This document shows, in pieces, positions 25,752-34,032 of a stretch of DNA of 64,000 nucleotides (the first letter of the stretch is position 1; every line of letters starts with the position of its first letter). The stretch covers positions 8,066-72,065 of the forward strand of contig CAZOFT010000008.1 in NCBI GenBank assembly GCA_964579395.1, read 5' to 3'. The DNA is from JACOTV01 sp964579395. Its GTDB lineage: Bacteria > Patescibacteriota > Microgenomatia > UBA1406 > GWC2-37-13. The position numbers and the translations under genes are program-made. The notes under the pieces are model-generated. The model did not search any database and was not told the DNA's origin. It saw nothing but the letters and a program-made list of their open reading frames with translations.

Positions 25752-26095
25752 AGAGTCTGATGCTGCTTCTGACGTGCGCCGGCCAAGTATACCTCCTCAA
25801 AAAGGGAGAATGCCGATGCAAAGACTGTTTGAGCATCTTCTATGTGAGTAGTGAGACACGTTTGTACCGCTTCTGTGTTTTGAGGATCTATTGCTGCAAG
25901 CTCATCCAATGCCTCATCAGAAAGTTTATCAACCAAAAATTCCATCATAAAATCATTCAATACATCACGAAGCTGCGCGATCATATCGGCGCGCACTGCT
26001 TCATCTACCGTAGCAATTCCTGCACGATCCAGCAGTGACTCCAGGAATCGATCTATAGATTCATTTGACGACCCGGATGATTGATTTGTATCCAT
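25748..26095 (-). CDS. Small acidic helical protein, DUF5663-like
   Basis: A 115-residue acidic, helical protein whose core (LLDRAGIATVDEAVRADMIAQ and LSDEALDELAAI) resembles small CPR proteins grouped as DUF5663; I recall this family only loosely. It has no membrane segment. Its TGA overlaps the ATG of the 1120-residue gene (ATGA), so the two are translationally coupled and likely act together. A TACTAT box ends 6 nt before the ATG. Confidence 0.6.
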   Translation of the reverse strand: MDTNQSSGSSNESIDRFLESLLDRAGIATVDEAVRADMIAQLRDVLNDFMMEFLVDKLSDEALDELAAIDPQNTEAVQTCLTTHIEDAQTVFASAFSLFEEVYLAGARQKQHQTL

Positions 26096-26101
26096 ACATA
26101 T

Positions 26102-26107
26102 ATAGTA
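26102..26107 (-). promoter_or_regulatory. -10 hexamer TACTAT, leaderless start
   Basis: Minus-strand TACTAT ends 6 nt before the ATG at 26095 and is the likely promoter of the four-gene cassette. Confidence 0.5.
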
Positions 26108-26157
26108 AATGAAAGGTGCCCATTAGTAAACAGCTTTTATGCACAAACAAGCAGACA

Positions 26158-26910
26158 CTATCGCTTTAATTCAACGACTTTTTCATCACTTAGAACTGTG
26201 CGCCCGGACTCATCGGTGAGTTCAACACGAAGACGCAACACGTTTGCTCCGGTGGGGCGTGAGAATGATGCAGTATGAATGGTGTTGGGTCGGCCGGAAA
26301 CCGGAACGGTTGGGATACTTGCAGGCTCCACTATAATCAAAGCTGTGCGCACCGCCGAATCGGTACGGAAGCTCACCACAACCAGTCGCCCAGTCACTTC
26401 CACCTGCAGGTTCTGCACTGCCTGCGAAGCCTGCGTCTTCATCGAGGCGCTTTTGCCAAGACTTGAAAATGACAAATACCCAAATACACTCATGACAGCC
26501 AGGGTCACGATCGCAAATACCGTGCGAAGCTGGGGCATCGGCAGGCGCCACGCTTTGATGTAATTGACTTTTGCTTCCTGGGCATGCTTAAAATCAAGAA
26601 GGTCTTGAGGCTTTGCGACAATCCGTTGACACTTGGGGCAATGAAGCAAATGAACGTGCGTCGGGATTGCGTCTTGGTTTACTCGAACTACAAGCGGGGT
26701 CTGGTCAAACGGACAGAGCTTGACCGCCGGCTCCTTCTCAGGATCCTGCACACCTGTGCTGTTTTCTTTTAGATACCGTGCCGTGGTGGAAGTGATCCGG
26801 TTGATACTGCCGTCTTCAAAAATACTCGTACCACATATTACGCAGTGAAATACATGCTGCAAATCAAGATCAAGCTCATGAAGCGGAGATGAACAAACAG
26901 GACAATTCAT
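26158..26910 (-). CDS. Zinc-ribbon membrane protein of unknown function
   Basis: A 250-residue protein. The N-terminal 120 residues hold two CxxC-type pairs in one ribbon (CPVC and CVIC) and two more further on (CPFD, CPKC). One transmembrane helix lies at about 128-150. The C-terminal part is a beta-rich domain outside. Zinc ribbons inside the cell joined to an exported domain occur in many uncharacterised CPR proteins. The ATG at 26910 starts the ribbon; the longer frame to 27030 overlaps the upstream gene and is rejected. It follows the GalT-like gene by 16 nt. Confidence 0.65.
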   Translation of the reverse strand: MNCPVCSSPLHELDLDLQHVFHCVICGTSIFEDGSINRITSTTARYLKENSTGVQDPEKEPAVKLCPFDQTPLVVRVNQDAIPTHVHLLHCPKCQRIVAKPQDLLDFKHAQEAKVNYIKAWRLPMPQLRTVFAIVTLAVMSVFGYLSFSSLGKSASMKTQASQAVQNLQVEVTGRLVVVSFRTDSAVRTALIIVEPASIPTVPVSGRPNTIHTASFSRPTGANVLRLRVELTDESGRTVLSDEKVVELKR

Positions 26911-26926
26911 ATCAGTTTTCCCTTCC

Positions 26927-27817
26927 TTACTGATCGAGTTTTTGATGGGCGCGTTTATCCAATTTGCGCAACAACTCATCAGTGTGCGGGTCAATGTTTT
27001 GATATGCCAAAGCGGCATCAAACGGATCAACTATGTTTACAGACAATCCTGTCCCGAGCTCAAAGCCTGCACGATGAATAAACCGCGGAATCACACGCAG
27101 ATACCAGTTTTTATGGGGGCTGATGTAATAGTTATAGCTAAACGGCACAGCAAATTCCTCCCTCTTGTGTATGGATCGAAGTCGCTTGAGCATAACATGG
27201 AGGATGTGAGCAAGTGCCTCCAGCTCCTCATCAGTAGAATCGCCGTACTGCACCTCCTCACGCTTCGGTGCTATCCACAACTCATACGGCCACTGAGAAA
27301 ACTCCGGACAATACGCATGAAAGTGCTCACCGTCATAGACTGTGTTCGTGATAGCTTCACGACCGAGTGAATCCATATTAATCTGCGGAGGCAAAAGCAC
27401 AAGTTGGGAATGTGGATGTGCAATAGTAGCCCCTGCCATGATGCCGAAGTTGCAAAATATCATAACAGTCCCCTTTTCCCGATAAAAATTGAATCGCGAA
27501 CGATACGCCTGTAGTATAGGAACAACCTCCTTTACGGTCATTTGCGATATGTCTTTTTTCGGATTTGGCGAGTGCACAAAGACCTCGTGAAAATCGGTTA
27601 TGGGATATTTATTCGCGATGACACGCGTGTCCCAACCGGGCTTGTTCGGCATTCCTTTTCCCACTCGAAATAACTCCTCACCAGTGTCTGCTTCGTTCCC
27701 CTCTGCAAAAGGATCAACCAGATGACGGTGAGGACCGGCGACTGACGGACGTACCACGCGACCTTGCGACACGATCACCCAGCGTCGGGAGGACATATCG
27801 GGAACAAACTTTGACAT
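26927..27817 (-). CDS. Galactose-1-phosphate uridylyltransferase family (HIT superfamily)
   Basis: A 297-residue member of the GalT branch of the HIT superfamily, which transfers nucleoside monophosphates between sugar phosphates. The N-terminal SSRRWVIVSQGR motif, the central GATIAHPHSQLVLLP (HxHxQ; His nucleophile) and the downstream NWYLRVIPR fit the family. Zinc ligands of classical GalT are not all apparent. The true substrate may be another sugar-1-phosphate or an adenylylated compound. The ATG at 27817 is preferred over the GTG at 27823 because GAGGTG lies 3 nt before it. The zinc-ribbon gene follows. Confidence 0.85.
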   Translation of the reverse strand: MSKFVPDMSSRRWVIVSQGRVVRPSVAGPHRHLVDPFAEGNEADTGEELFRVGKGMPNKPGWDTRVIANKYPITDFHEVFVHSPNPKKDISQMTVKEVVPILQAYRSRFNFYREKGTVMIFCNFGIMAGATIAHPHSQLVLLPPQINMDSLGREAITNTVYDGEHFHAYCPEFSQWPYELWIAPKREEVQYGDSTDEELEALAHILHVMLKRLRSIHKREEFAVPFSYNYYISPHKNWYLRVIPRFIHRAGFELGTGLSVNIVDPFDAALAYQNIDPHTDELLRKLDKRAHQKLDQ

Positions 27818-27900
27818 ATTCACCTCATGCTACACCGACGTGCTAAAAATAGCAACGGACAGCAAGGTGCAGCAAAACTGTCACAACATATGAATGTTGC

Positions 27901-27906
27901 TATACT
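27901..27906 (+). promoter_or_regulatory. -10 hexamer TATACT, leaderless start
   Basis: TATACT ends 6 nt before the ATG at 27913 of pth. Confidence 0.6.
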
Positions 27907-27912
27907 AGGCGT

Positions 27913-28392
27913 ATGATCATTATTGGCCTTGGAAATCCAGGAAAACGATATGCAGAAACCCGACACAGCGTCGGACATATGCTTATTGATTTTATGAAAC
28001 GCAACCAACAACCAACAACCAACAACCAACAGCTACACAAGACCGACTGTTTTATGAACACTTCAGGAAGCTTTGTGGAGAAAGTGCTGAAACAAAAAAA
28101 AGACATGTCGCTTGATCAGTTGTATATTGCCCATGATGATCTGGATATTCCGCTGGGAAAATTCAAAATAACCTATGCCAAAGGGCCAAAAGTCCACAAC
28201 GGTATCACTTCAATCGAGCGCAGTTTAGGAAGTACTGGCTTCTGGCGCATCCGCATCGGAATAGATAACCGCATGAACGAACCCACATCTCTTCCGGGCG
28301 AAGGATATGTGCTCTCTCCGTTCTCCGAAAAAGAACGATCGCTATTGGTTGACGTCTTTGGTACAATTGCCAAAACGATTGGCGAATTGTAG
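27913..28392 (+). CDS. pth: Peptidyl-tRNA hydrolase, shortened and carrying a 7-bp repeat
   Basis: Pth frees tRNA from peptidyl-tRNA dropped by the ribosome. Catalytic residues are kept: Asn8 in GLGNPG, the His of TRHSVGH (about 18), and the Asp of AHDDLDIP; the HNG loop (KVHNGITSIERSLG) is also present. At 159 residues it is short for the family (about 190). The segment between the first helix and the FMNTSG motif is reduced and replaced by an Asn/Gln/Thr stretch encoded by a heptanucleotide repeat, and the C-terminal helix is cut short. Frame and motifs after the repeat are intact, so it is probably active. The first GT4 gene follows after 13 nt. Confidence 0.92.
   Translation: MIIIGLGNPGKRYAETRHSVGHMLIDFMKRNQQPTTNNQQLHKTDCFMNTSGSFVEKVLKQKKDMSLDQLYIAHDDLDIPLGKFKITYAKGPKVHNGITSIERSLGSTGFWRIRIGIDNRMNEPTSLPGEGYVLSPFSEKERSLLVDVFGTIAKTIGEL
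28002..28031 (+). repeat. In-frame heptanucleotide repeat inside pth
   Basis: Four perfect copies of CAACCAA from 28002 to 28029, then CA. It encodes NQQPTTNNQQ. A change of one unit would shift the frame of an essential gene. Confidence 0.88.
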
Positions 28393-28405
28393 AGCCTCAA
28401 ACCAT

Positions 28406-29614
28406 ATGAAAATCTTATTTTTACACATGTTCCCGCTATGGGGAAACGGCAGTGGCAACTGGCTGCGCAACCTGACCGCCGGACTGGTGGAGCGCGGACA
28501 TGAGGTAGCGATCCTTGCTCCTGAAAAACGTCGACTCCCCGGTGTAAAGCACTACGTAACAAAGCCTCCTCAAATGGGTGTCTTTGTGGGAAACCCTGAG
28601 CTGCACGACGCAAAAAAATATGAGGATATGAGCGGCGTTGAACTCGGCGAAATCATGACGTCTTATGTAAACGATACGCTGAAAGCAGTAAAAGAGTTTG
28701 AACCGGAAATTGTGCACGTATTTCATACGGCATTTCTTCCCCCTGTTGCACGCATTGTAAAAGTGCTTTACGGCGTCCCCTACATTATCACTACCCACGG
28801 AAGCGACTTGAATTATTTTGAACGCGACAAGCGCCTGCTTGGCTTGATCGACGATGCAAATACTGTTGCCCGCTGCATTACTGCCAACAGTAGTTTTACC
28901 AAAAAATGGTATCTGGACATTTTCGGACACCACCTCGCACGCAAAACACGCATTGTGTATGGCGGCGTCACACTGGATCACTTTGATCAACCATTTACAG
29001 AGGAAGTTGCAAAGATAAATAAAAAATACAAACTCGACGGAAAGCGTGTGGTGATGTTTAGCGGTCGTCTGACAAAAAACAAGGGTGCAGAATACCTTAT
29101 CAAAGCGGCAAAGTACATCGACGCTGAAATTATTATCATGGGTGACGGGCCGGATCGTACACACTTGCAAAATATCATAGATACGAATGACTTAAAAAAT
29201 GTTCGTATCCTCGGGTGGATCAATCCCAACATGCATATTGATTTTCATGCGTTTTATAAGCGCGCCGATGTTTACGTAGCGCCATCGGTATGGAACGAAC
29301 CATTTGGACTCGTACTTCTTGAGGCGATGGCAAGCTCAAAACCAGTCGTCACCACCAAGTCAGGCGGCATAGTATCTATCATTAAAGACGGTAAAAACGG
29401 TGTTTTTGTGCCTTCACGTAATGCAAAGGCTATCGCAGAAGCGGTAAACAAACTGTTAGCTGATGACAAGCTGCGTGAAACCATGGGGAAAGCAGCATTT
29501 GAAACAGTCAAAGCCAAATTTACCTGGAGCAAAATCACTGAGCAATTTGAAGGCATTTACTCCCGCCACAAATTCAGCACCAAAGAATACCTCAAGCGAG
29601 TCCGATCAAAATAA
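28406..29614 (+). CDS. GT4 family glycosyltransferase
   Basis: A GT-B fold glycosyltransferase of 402 residues. The Rossmann N-terminus (MKILFLHMFPLWGNGSGNW) is typical of sugar-nucleotide acceptors, and the C-terminal donor site is shown by APSVWNEPFGLVLLEAMASS (E-x7-E motif) followed by KPVVTTKSGG. It probably adds a sugar to a cell-envelope glycan or lipid. The ATG at 28406 is chosen as the start of the conserved domain; the longer frame overlaps pth. It forms a pair with the next GT4 gene. Confidence 0.88.
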   Translation: MKILFLHMFPLWGNGSGNWLRNLTAGLVERGHEVAILAPEKRRLPGVKHYVTKPPQMGVFVGNPELHDAKKYEDMSGVELGEIMTSYVNDTLKAVKEFEPEIVHVFHTAFLPPVARIVKVLYGVPYIITTHGSDLNYFERDKRLLGLIDDANTVARCITANSSFTKKWYLDIFGHHLARKTRIVYGGVTLDHFDQPFTEEVAKINKKYKLDGKRVVMFSGRLTKNKGAEYLIKAAKYIDAEIIIMGDGPDRTHLQNIIDTNDLKNVRILGWINPNMHIDFHAFYKRADVYVAPSVWNEPFGLVLLEAMASSKPVVTTKSGGIVSIIKDGKNGVFVPSRNAKAIAEAVNKLLADDKLRETMGKAAFETVKAKFTWSKITEQFEGIYSRHKFSTKEYLKRVRSK

Positions 29615-29616
29615 GG

Positions 29617-29622
29617 TATCAT
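29617..29622 (+). promoter_or_regulatory. -10 hexamer TATCAT, leaderless start
   Basis: TATCAT ends 6 nt before the ATG at 29629, so the second GT4 gene can be transcribed separately. Confidence 0.55.
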
Positions 29623-29628
29623 GTCCAC

Positions 29629-30717
29629 ATGAATATTCTTCTTGTCTCGCTTCTCAAGCGACCAGTTACGCCCGAAGAAAAAGCATCGCGTCCACGAGTT
29701 ATTTGCGAAATTGCCCAGGGACTCGTAAAGCGTGGCCACACAGTAACACTTCTGGGAACTGGAGACAGCCATATTCCCGGTGTAACGGTCGTTCCTGCCG
29801 TTGAACATGCCAGCATCAAGATTCATTATGAAAATGAGTTTTATGCAGAAACCGCACGACTGACTGTCCTTGCAAAAACACTTGAAAAAATCGGAGATGA
29901 TTTTGACATTATTCATAACCACACCTACCCGGAGTTCATAAACCTCTTTGCGACAGATCAGTTGAAAACGCCGATGATTACGACTGTGCACGCACAGGCA
30001 ACAACAGAACTTGATACAGCACTGGCACAGTTTCCCAACACAAATTTGGTGAGTATATCAGAGGCACACCGTGCACAATTTGTTCAGGCAACTATACAAA
30101 ATGTAATCTATAACGGCGTCGATACTTCAATATATGGCTACACACCTGAAAAAAAGGACTATCTGCTCTGGGCAGGCCGATTGTCAAAAGCCAAAAATCC
30201 CGACGGAACATTCATGGATCCAAAGGGTATTCGTTGGGCAATTAAATTGGCACAAAAAACAGGCAATAAGCTTCTTCTCACTGGAAATATTGAGGACATG
30301 GAGTTTTATGAGCGCGATGTGAAGCCTCACCTGAATGAAAAGATTCAATGGATCGGACCTCTTTCATCTGAACTAACACTGACAAAGCAAGAAATTGCCC
30401 ACCTGATGCAAGGTGCGCGTGCTTTTTTAATGACAATAAATTGGCTTGAACCGTTTGGGTTGGTTATGGCTGAGAGCATGTCCTGCGGCACTCCGGTTAT
30501 CGCTTTTAAGCGTGGATCTGTGCCGGAGATTGTCGTTGATGGAAAAACAGGATTCATAGTTGAGCCTGACGCCGGGGTCGATGGACTTGTCGACGCTGTA
30601 AATAAGCTTGATCAAATCAAACCCGAAGATTGCCGACGTCATGTAGAAGACCATTTTTCAACAGAGCGCATGGTTGCCGACTACGAATCTCTGTACCAAA
30701 CCCACTTGCGACATTAA
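29629..30717 (+). CDS. GT4 family glycosyltransferase
   Basis: A 362-residue GT-B glycosyltransferase. The acceptor domain is at the N-terminus (ILLVSLLKRPVTP; IIHNHTYPEF), and the donor-binding motif NWLEPFGLVMAESMSCGTPV lies near residue 270-290, followed by a GSVPEIV segment. It resembles mannosyl- or glucosyltransferases of the WcaL/GT4 type; the sugar cannot be told. It is separate from but adjacent to the GT4 gene upstream, and both probably serve the same glycan. Confidence 0.88.
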   Translation: MNILLVSLLKRPVTPEEKASRPRVICEIAQGLVKRGHTVTLLGTGDSHIPGVTVVPAVEHASIKIHYENEFYAETARLTVLAKTLEKIGDDFDIIHNHTYPEFINLFATDQLKTPMITTVHAQATTELDTALAQFPNTNLVSISEAHRAQFVQATIQNVIYNGVDTSIYGYTPEKKDYLLWAGRLSKAKNPDGTFMDPKGIRWAIKLAQKTGNKLLLTGNIEDMEFYERDVKPHLNEKIQWIGPLSSELTLTKQEIAHLMQGARAFLMTINWLEPFGLVMAESMSCGTPVIAFKRGSVPEIVVDGKTGFIVEPDAGVDGLVDAVNKLDQIKPEDCRRHVEDHFSTERMVADYESLYQTHLRH

Positions 30718-30742
30718 TTCAAGCTGGTGAATGAGAAAAGGG

Positions 30743-30771
30743 TTGACATACACTTCCCGCTTCTTCATAAT
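30743..30771 (+). promoter_or_regulatory. Promoter TTGACA-17-CATAAT
   Basis: TTGACA at 30743-30748 and CATAAT at 30766-30771 are 17 nt apart. The ATG at 30789 lies 17 nt after the -10, giving a short leader of about 10 nt. Confidence 0.7.
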
Positions 30772-30788
30772 GAAATGTATCTGAATAT

Positions 30789-31622
30789 ATGAAAATCACT
30801 CTCTATACCGTTGCTACCTGTAAATTCAGTGCCGAAGAAAAAGCCTATTTGCAGTCTCACAATCTTCCCTTTGAAGAAAAGGATGTGGAGAAAGATCATG
30901 CTGCTTTGGAAGAAATGCTGAAAGTCGGCAATAACTTTGCCGGCACACCCGTCACTCACGTCACAAAAGATGACGGACAGGAAGTGGTGTTGAAAGGGTT
31001 CACCGCTGAGGAGTTTGATGAGGCACTCGGGTTTGCGAAAAAAGAAGAGCCCACTCCTGTGGAAGGACAAGCTGCAGATGGAGCAACCCCTGCAGATCCA
31101 AATGCACCAGTAGACCCAAATGCAACTCCGGCAACACCCGGTCAAGCGCCAGCTCCTATTGATCCCAGCGCACCGGCACCGATTGATCCATCTGCTCCTG
31201 CAGTGACTGCACCGCAAACACCAGATGCCGCTGCACCCATAACACCTCCTGTAGATACCACAGTGACTGCACCGATTGATCCGACTATGCCCGCTAACCC
31301 AGCGCCAGTGGCAGCCGTGCCTCCTGCAGTTCCTCCAATGACACCTGATATGAGCATGCCATCTACCCCTGCGCAACCTGTCATGCAGACAGTCAGTGCA
31401 CCAGCCGCTCCTGGCACAAATCCAAACCCTCTTGATAATATTCTGAAAGATTTACAGACACAAATGGGCACTCCAGCACCTACGCAAGCAGCAGCAGCAC
31501 AAACACCCACAACCGTGCCTCCTACAGTCCCTCCACCTATCGCACCGACACCGCCTGTTCCCCAGCAGCCTGCTGCACCGGCAGCACCCCCTACCGTACC
31601 TGACTTTCCAAAAGCACAATAA
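30789..31622 (+). CDS. Monothiol glutaredoxin-like domain with long Pro/Ala-rich tail
   Basis: A 277-residue protein. The first 85 residues form a glutaredoxin/thioredoxin-like fold (MKITLYTVATC start; a TPVTHV cis-Pro segment), with the active site reading Cys-Lys-Phe-Ser, so only one thiol is left. The remaining 190 residues are low-complexity Pro, Ala and Thr with repeated APIDPSAP-like units and one short helical segment (NPLDNILKDLQTQM). No signal peptide is present. The tail may be a spacer or binding region. Function is unknown; redox chemistry on a bound partner is a guess. Confidence 0.65.
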   Translation: MKITLYTVATCKFSAEEKAYLQSHNLPFEEKDVEKDHAALEEMLKVGNNFAGTPVTHVTKDDGQEVVLKGFTAEEFDEALGFAKKEEPTPVEGQAADGATPADPNAPVDPNATPATPGQAPAPIDPSAPAPIDPSAPAVTAPQTPDAAAPITPPVDTTVTAPIDPTMPANPAPVAAVPPAVPPMTPDMSMPSTPAQPVMQTVSAPAAPGTNPNPLDNILKDLQTQMGTPAPTQAAAAQTPTTVPPTVPPPIAPTPPVPQQPAAPAAPPTVPDFPKAQ

Positions 31623-31656
31623 CCTTCCTCTACTGTTAACTAAGTAGTCGTTTTGC

Positions 31657-31662
31657 TATCAT
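31657..31662 (+). promoter_or_regulatory. -10 hexamer TATCAT, leaderless start
   Basis: TATCAT ends 7 nt before the ATG at 31670. Confidence 0.55.
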
Positions 31663-31669
31663 ACATCCT

Positions 31670-31999
31670 ATGGCCGACATGAAGACAATCCAGGATATTC
31701 TGCAACGATTTGATCCGCTGCAGGACAAATACATCTCGCACGAGTACCAGTCATTTGGGGTACACCTGGCACAAAAACTTGAAGATGAAAAGCGCAAGGC
31801 TCTCTATATTCGACTTGCCAAAACAATTCCCCGACCGGTATTGGAATCTGCCTACAGATTCGTAATAGACAGCCACGCCAAAAATAAAGGAGCTCTCTTC
31901 ATGTGGAAACTCAAAGAAATGGGAGCCTTTGAAAAAGCGGAATCTGAGAAAAAGCCCAAATCCTCAAAACGAAAGAAAGCAGCAAATTCTGATTCTTAA
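31670..31999 (+). CDS. Small basic protein of unknown function
   Basis: A 109-residue helical protein with a strongly basic Lys/Ser-rich C-terminus (KKPKSSKRKK). I do not recognise it. The body (about 1-85) looks like a compact helical domain with a DSHAKNKGALFMWKLKEM segment, and the tail could bind nucleic acid. It overlaps the convergent GH18-like gene by 4 nt. Confidence 0.55.
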   Translation: MADMKTIQDILQRFDPLQDKYISHEYQSFGVHLAQKLEDEKRKALYIRLAKTIPRPVLESAYRFVIDSHAKNKGALFMWKLKEMGAFEKAESEKKPKSSKRKKAANSDS

Positions 32000-33126
32000 T
32001 AATATCCGTACGCCCAAAAAGCGACAGCATCTATTCCCTGACTCAACAGATAATCAGTCTTTCGCGCCGCCGATATTGAATCTTCATGCCAAACTATGTG
32101 ATATACAGCGTTTTCGTCGATAAACTCAACTTCCTCCTCTTGCGTCTTTGGATCCCGCGATATGACACAATTCATCACTTTACATCTGTTCTCGTACAAA
32201 TCTTGAATTTCACGATTCGTAAGTACTGTTGCCGGCTTGATCGGCTGCTGTTCAATGGTGACCACCCAGTCATATCCATACATTCCGTATATGATGTTTA
32301 ATTTTTCCTTTGGCACCACCACACTAAAATCTGTCACCATGTGCTGAAAGTCATACCCATACTCTTTGCCCTTCTCAAATGGAAAGTTGGGGCCCGGCTC
32401 TCCGGCGGGTTTGTGAAAATCATAGGCCATTACATATACTTCATCCGCTCCTGCAGCCAACTCACGCACCTGAAACGGTCGATTGCGATAAAATGTATCT
32501 CCAAAAAGAACTATTGAGTAGCGTATACCTGCTGCTTTTGCACTTTTGGAAAATTCCTGTGAAAAAGCCAAGATTGATACCGGCACCTTATCGCTTAAAA
32601 GTGGCGGCATCTCCAAATCAAGCACGACACCCGAAAATCCATTGTCTTTGGCGAGTGACAAACTTTGCTCGATTATTGTTTGTTGCGCTTCTTCTGAATC
32701 AAATATCTTGTAATTCTCATCAGGATTCGTCATTGATATCGTCAGTTCACGCTCAGTATTTTGCGGAACCTGATCCAGAAACTGCCGCACATCTTTGTAT
32801 CCGTCTGAGTCGGCATCCAGCCCAAACTCAGTTGCAGGAATGGCAAAATACACATAGCGCTTTTGTGCTGCTTCGGGCGCAGGCCAGTTTGGCTTTAACC
32901 ATGCACCCAACTGCCAGTTCGGCACGAAAAGCGACTGAATACGCAACGATTCTTTTTGCACTTCCTGTTTTTTTTCAGCCACTTGCTCTGAGGGAGTGTT
33001 CCCGACATGCATATTTTTTAACAGTGCATGATAGTGTTGTGGATACCAAACTTTTGCCGCAAACAGTGCTCCGACTCCAATACCAACTACTAACGCTGCA
33101 ATAGCAGCCGGAATTCGTTTTTTCAT
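31996..33126 (-). CDS. Membrane-anchored GH18-like glycosidase
   Basis: A 376-residue protein with an N-terminal anchor (about 8-25), a linker, and a TIM-barrel of the GH18 family (about 85-376). The catalytic region reads GVVLDLE, where Glu172 is the acid and Asp170 the assisting residue of the DxxDxDxE motif; the first Asp positions are replaced by Val. The YVMAYDFH strand (231-238) and the last strand AVAFWAYGYY match chitinase/YdhD-type enzymes. GH18 cleaves chitin or peptidoglycan-like glycans. A GATACT hexamer ends 6 nt before the ATG. Confidence 0.75.
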   Translation of the reverse strand: MKKRIPAAIAALVVGIGVGALFAAKVWYPQHYHALLKNMHVGNTPSEQVAEKKQEVQKESLRIQSLFVPNWQLGAWLKPNWPAPEAAQKRYVYFAIPATEFGLDADSDGYKDVRQFLDQVPQNTERELTISMTNPDENYKIFDSEEAQQTIIEQSLSLAKDNGFSGVVLDLEMPPLLSDKVPVSILAFSQEFSKSAKAAGIRYSIVLFGDTFYRNRPFQVRELAAGADEVYVMAYDFHKPAGEPGPNFPFEKGKEYGYDFQHMVTDFSVVVPKEKLNIIYGMYGYDWVVTIEQQPIKPATVLTNREIQDLYENRCKVMNCVISRDPKTQEEEVEFIDENAVYHIVWHEDSISAARKTDYLLSQGIDAVAFWAYGYY

Positions 33127-33303
33127 GCGATAAGTATCCCAGATTTAGAGAATCAGGTCTAGGTCAACTTGTTAAAAAATCGGCTCTTTTCATAGACATA
33201 TTGTTTCTTCTACATTTTGTGCTTTACCCCATAGAAATATGCCTTATTTGCACCACATGTAGTGTTTGACCCTGTGAAAACAGTGGCTTTTATCCTTTTG
33301 TAG

Positions 33304-33333
33304 TTGACAATGCATAAAAAAATGATCTAGTAT
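33304..33333 (+). promoter_or_regulatory. Promoter TTGACA-18-TAGTAT
   Basis: TTGACA at 33304-33309 and TAGTAT at 33328-33333 precede the ATG at 33343 by 9 nt. The rest of the 216-nt gap from 33127 holds nothing else I can identify. Confidence 0.6.
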
Positions 33334-33342
33334 TGTATACAT

Positions 33343-33990
33343 ATGAAAAAAGCAGTTATCGCCCTTGCCTCACTGATATTTGTTACCCAAGTCGCGATAG
33401 CGAACGCAGAGTCGGTCACTGAAGGAACTGCGGTGGTTGCACAAACAGTGACACAAGCCGTCTCCGTAACCCCTGTTCAAAAAGCTACATCAGATGCACA
33501 ACTTCAAAGAGACTCTTCAGCAGAAGAAACAAAACAGGTAGATGGAAATAAATGCACTGACTTCACCACAATGGAGAGCTCAAAATCAGACGAGTTTCAA
33601 ACACTGAATCAGCAAGTGAGTACGATTCAGGACAAACTTCAAGCAATCGTCAGCACATTCCAGTCTTTGGGTCAAGACACATCAAACCTGCAGACCGCGA
33701 TCACCTCTTTTCAGGCTGCTGCAACAGTCTGCATGACAAATCAACAAGCATATCTGCAGTCCATCAGCACCGTAAAGGAGCGCGCTTGCGTAGACCAGCG
33801 AGTAACTGCAGATGTCGTTCGTGCAGCACGCTCTGCTCGCCAGCTGCGACAGGAAGGATGTCGTGAAATGCGAAACGTGTTTGTTGAACAGGTAAAGCCG
33901 GCAGTCGTTGAGCTCAAAGATGCCTATCGCACCAGCATCGCACCGACTCCAGAAGCAAATCCAACCATCACAACAGTACCAAATAACTAA
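33343..33990 (+). CDS. Secreted coiled-coil protein of unknown function
   Basis: A 215-residue protein with a clear signal peptide (1-22, cleavage after ANA). Residues 60-195 are helical with Gln/Ser-rich heptads and four cysteines (in NKCTDF, TVCMT, RACVD, EGCREM), which could form two disulfides. The tail is short and Pro/Thr-rich. It has no known domain. A small membrane protein follows 42 nt downstream with its own -10 box. Confidence 0.65.
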   Translation: MKKAVIALASLIFVTQVAIANAESVTEGTAVVAQTVTQAVSVTPVQKATSDAQLQRDSSAEETKQVDGNKCTDFTTMESSKSDEFQTLNQQVSTIQDKLQAIVSTFQSLGQDTSNLQTAITSFQAAATVCMTNQQAYLQSISTVKERACVDQRVTADVVRAARSARQLRQEGCREMRNVFVEQVKPAVVELKDAYRTSIAPTPEANPTITTVPNN

Positions 33991-34020
33991 TTCACACCCT
34001 ATACAACACATCTCATTTGG

Positions 34021-34026
34021 TATAGT
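34021..34026 (+). promoter_or_regulatory. -10 hexamer TATAGT, leaderless start
   Basis: TATAGT ends 6 nt before the ATG at 34033. Confidence 0.55.
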
Positions 34027-34032
34027 AAAAGT

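Noticed and set aside
31142..31510. Gly/Ala-rich reading frame on the - strand
   Set aside because: It is the shadow of the Pro/Ala-rich tail of the gene at 30789.
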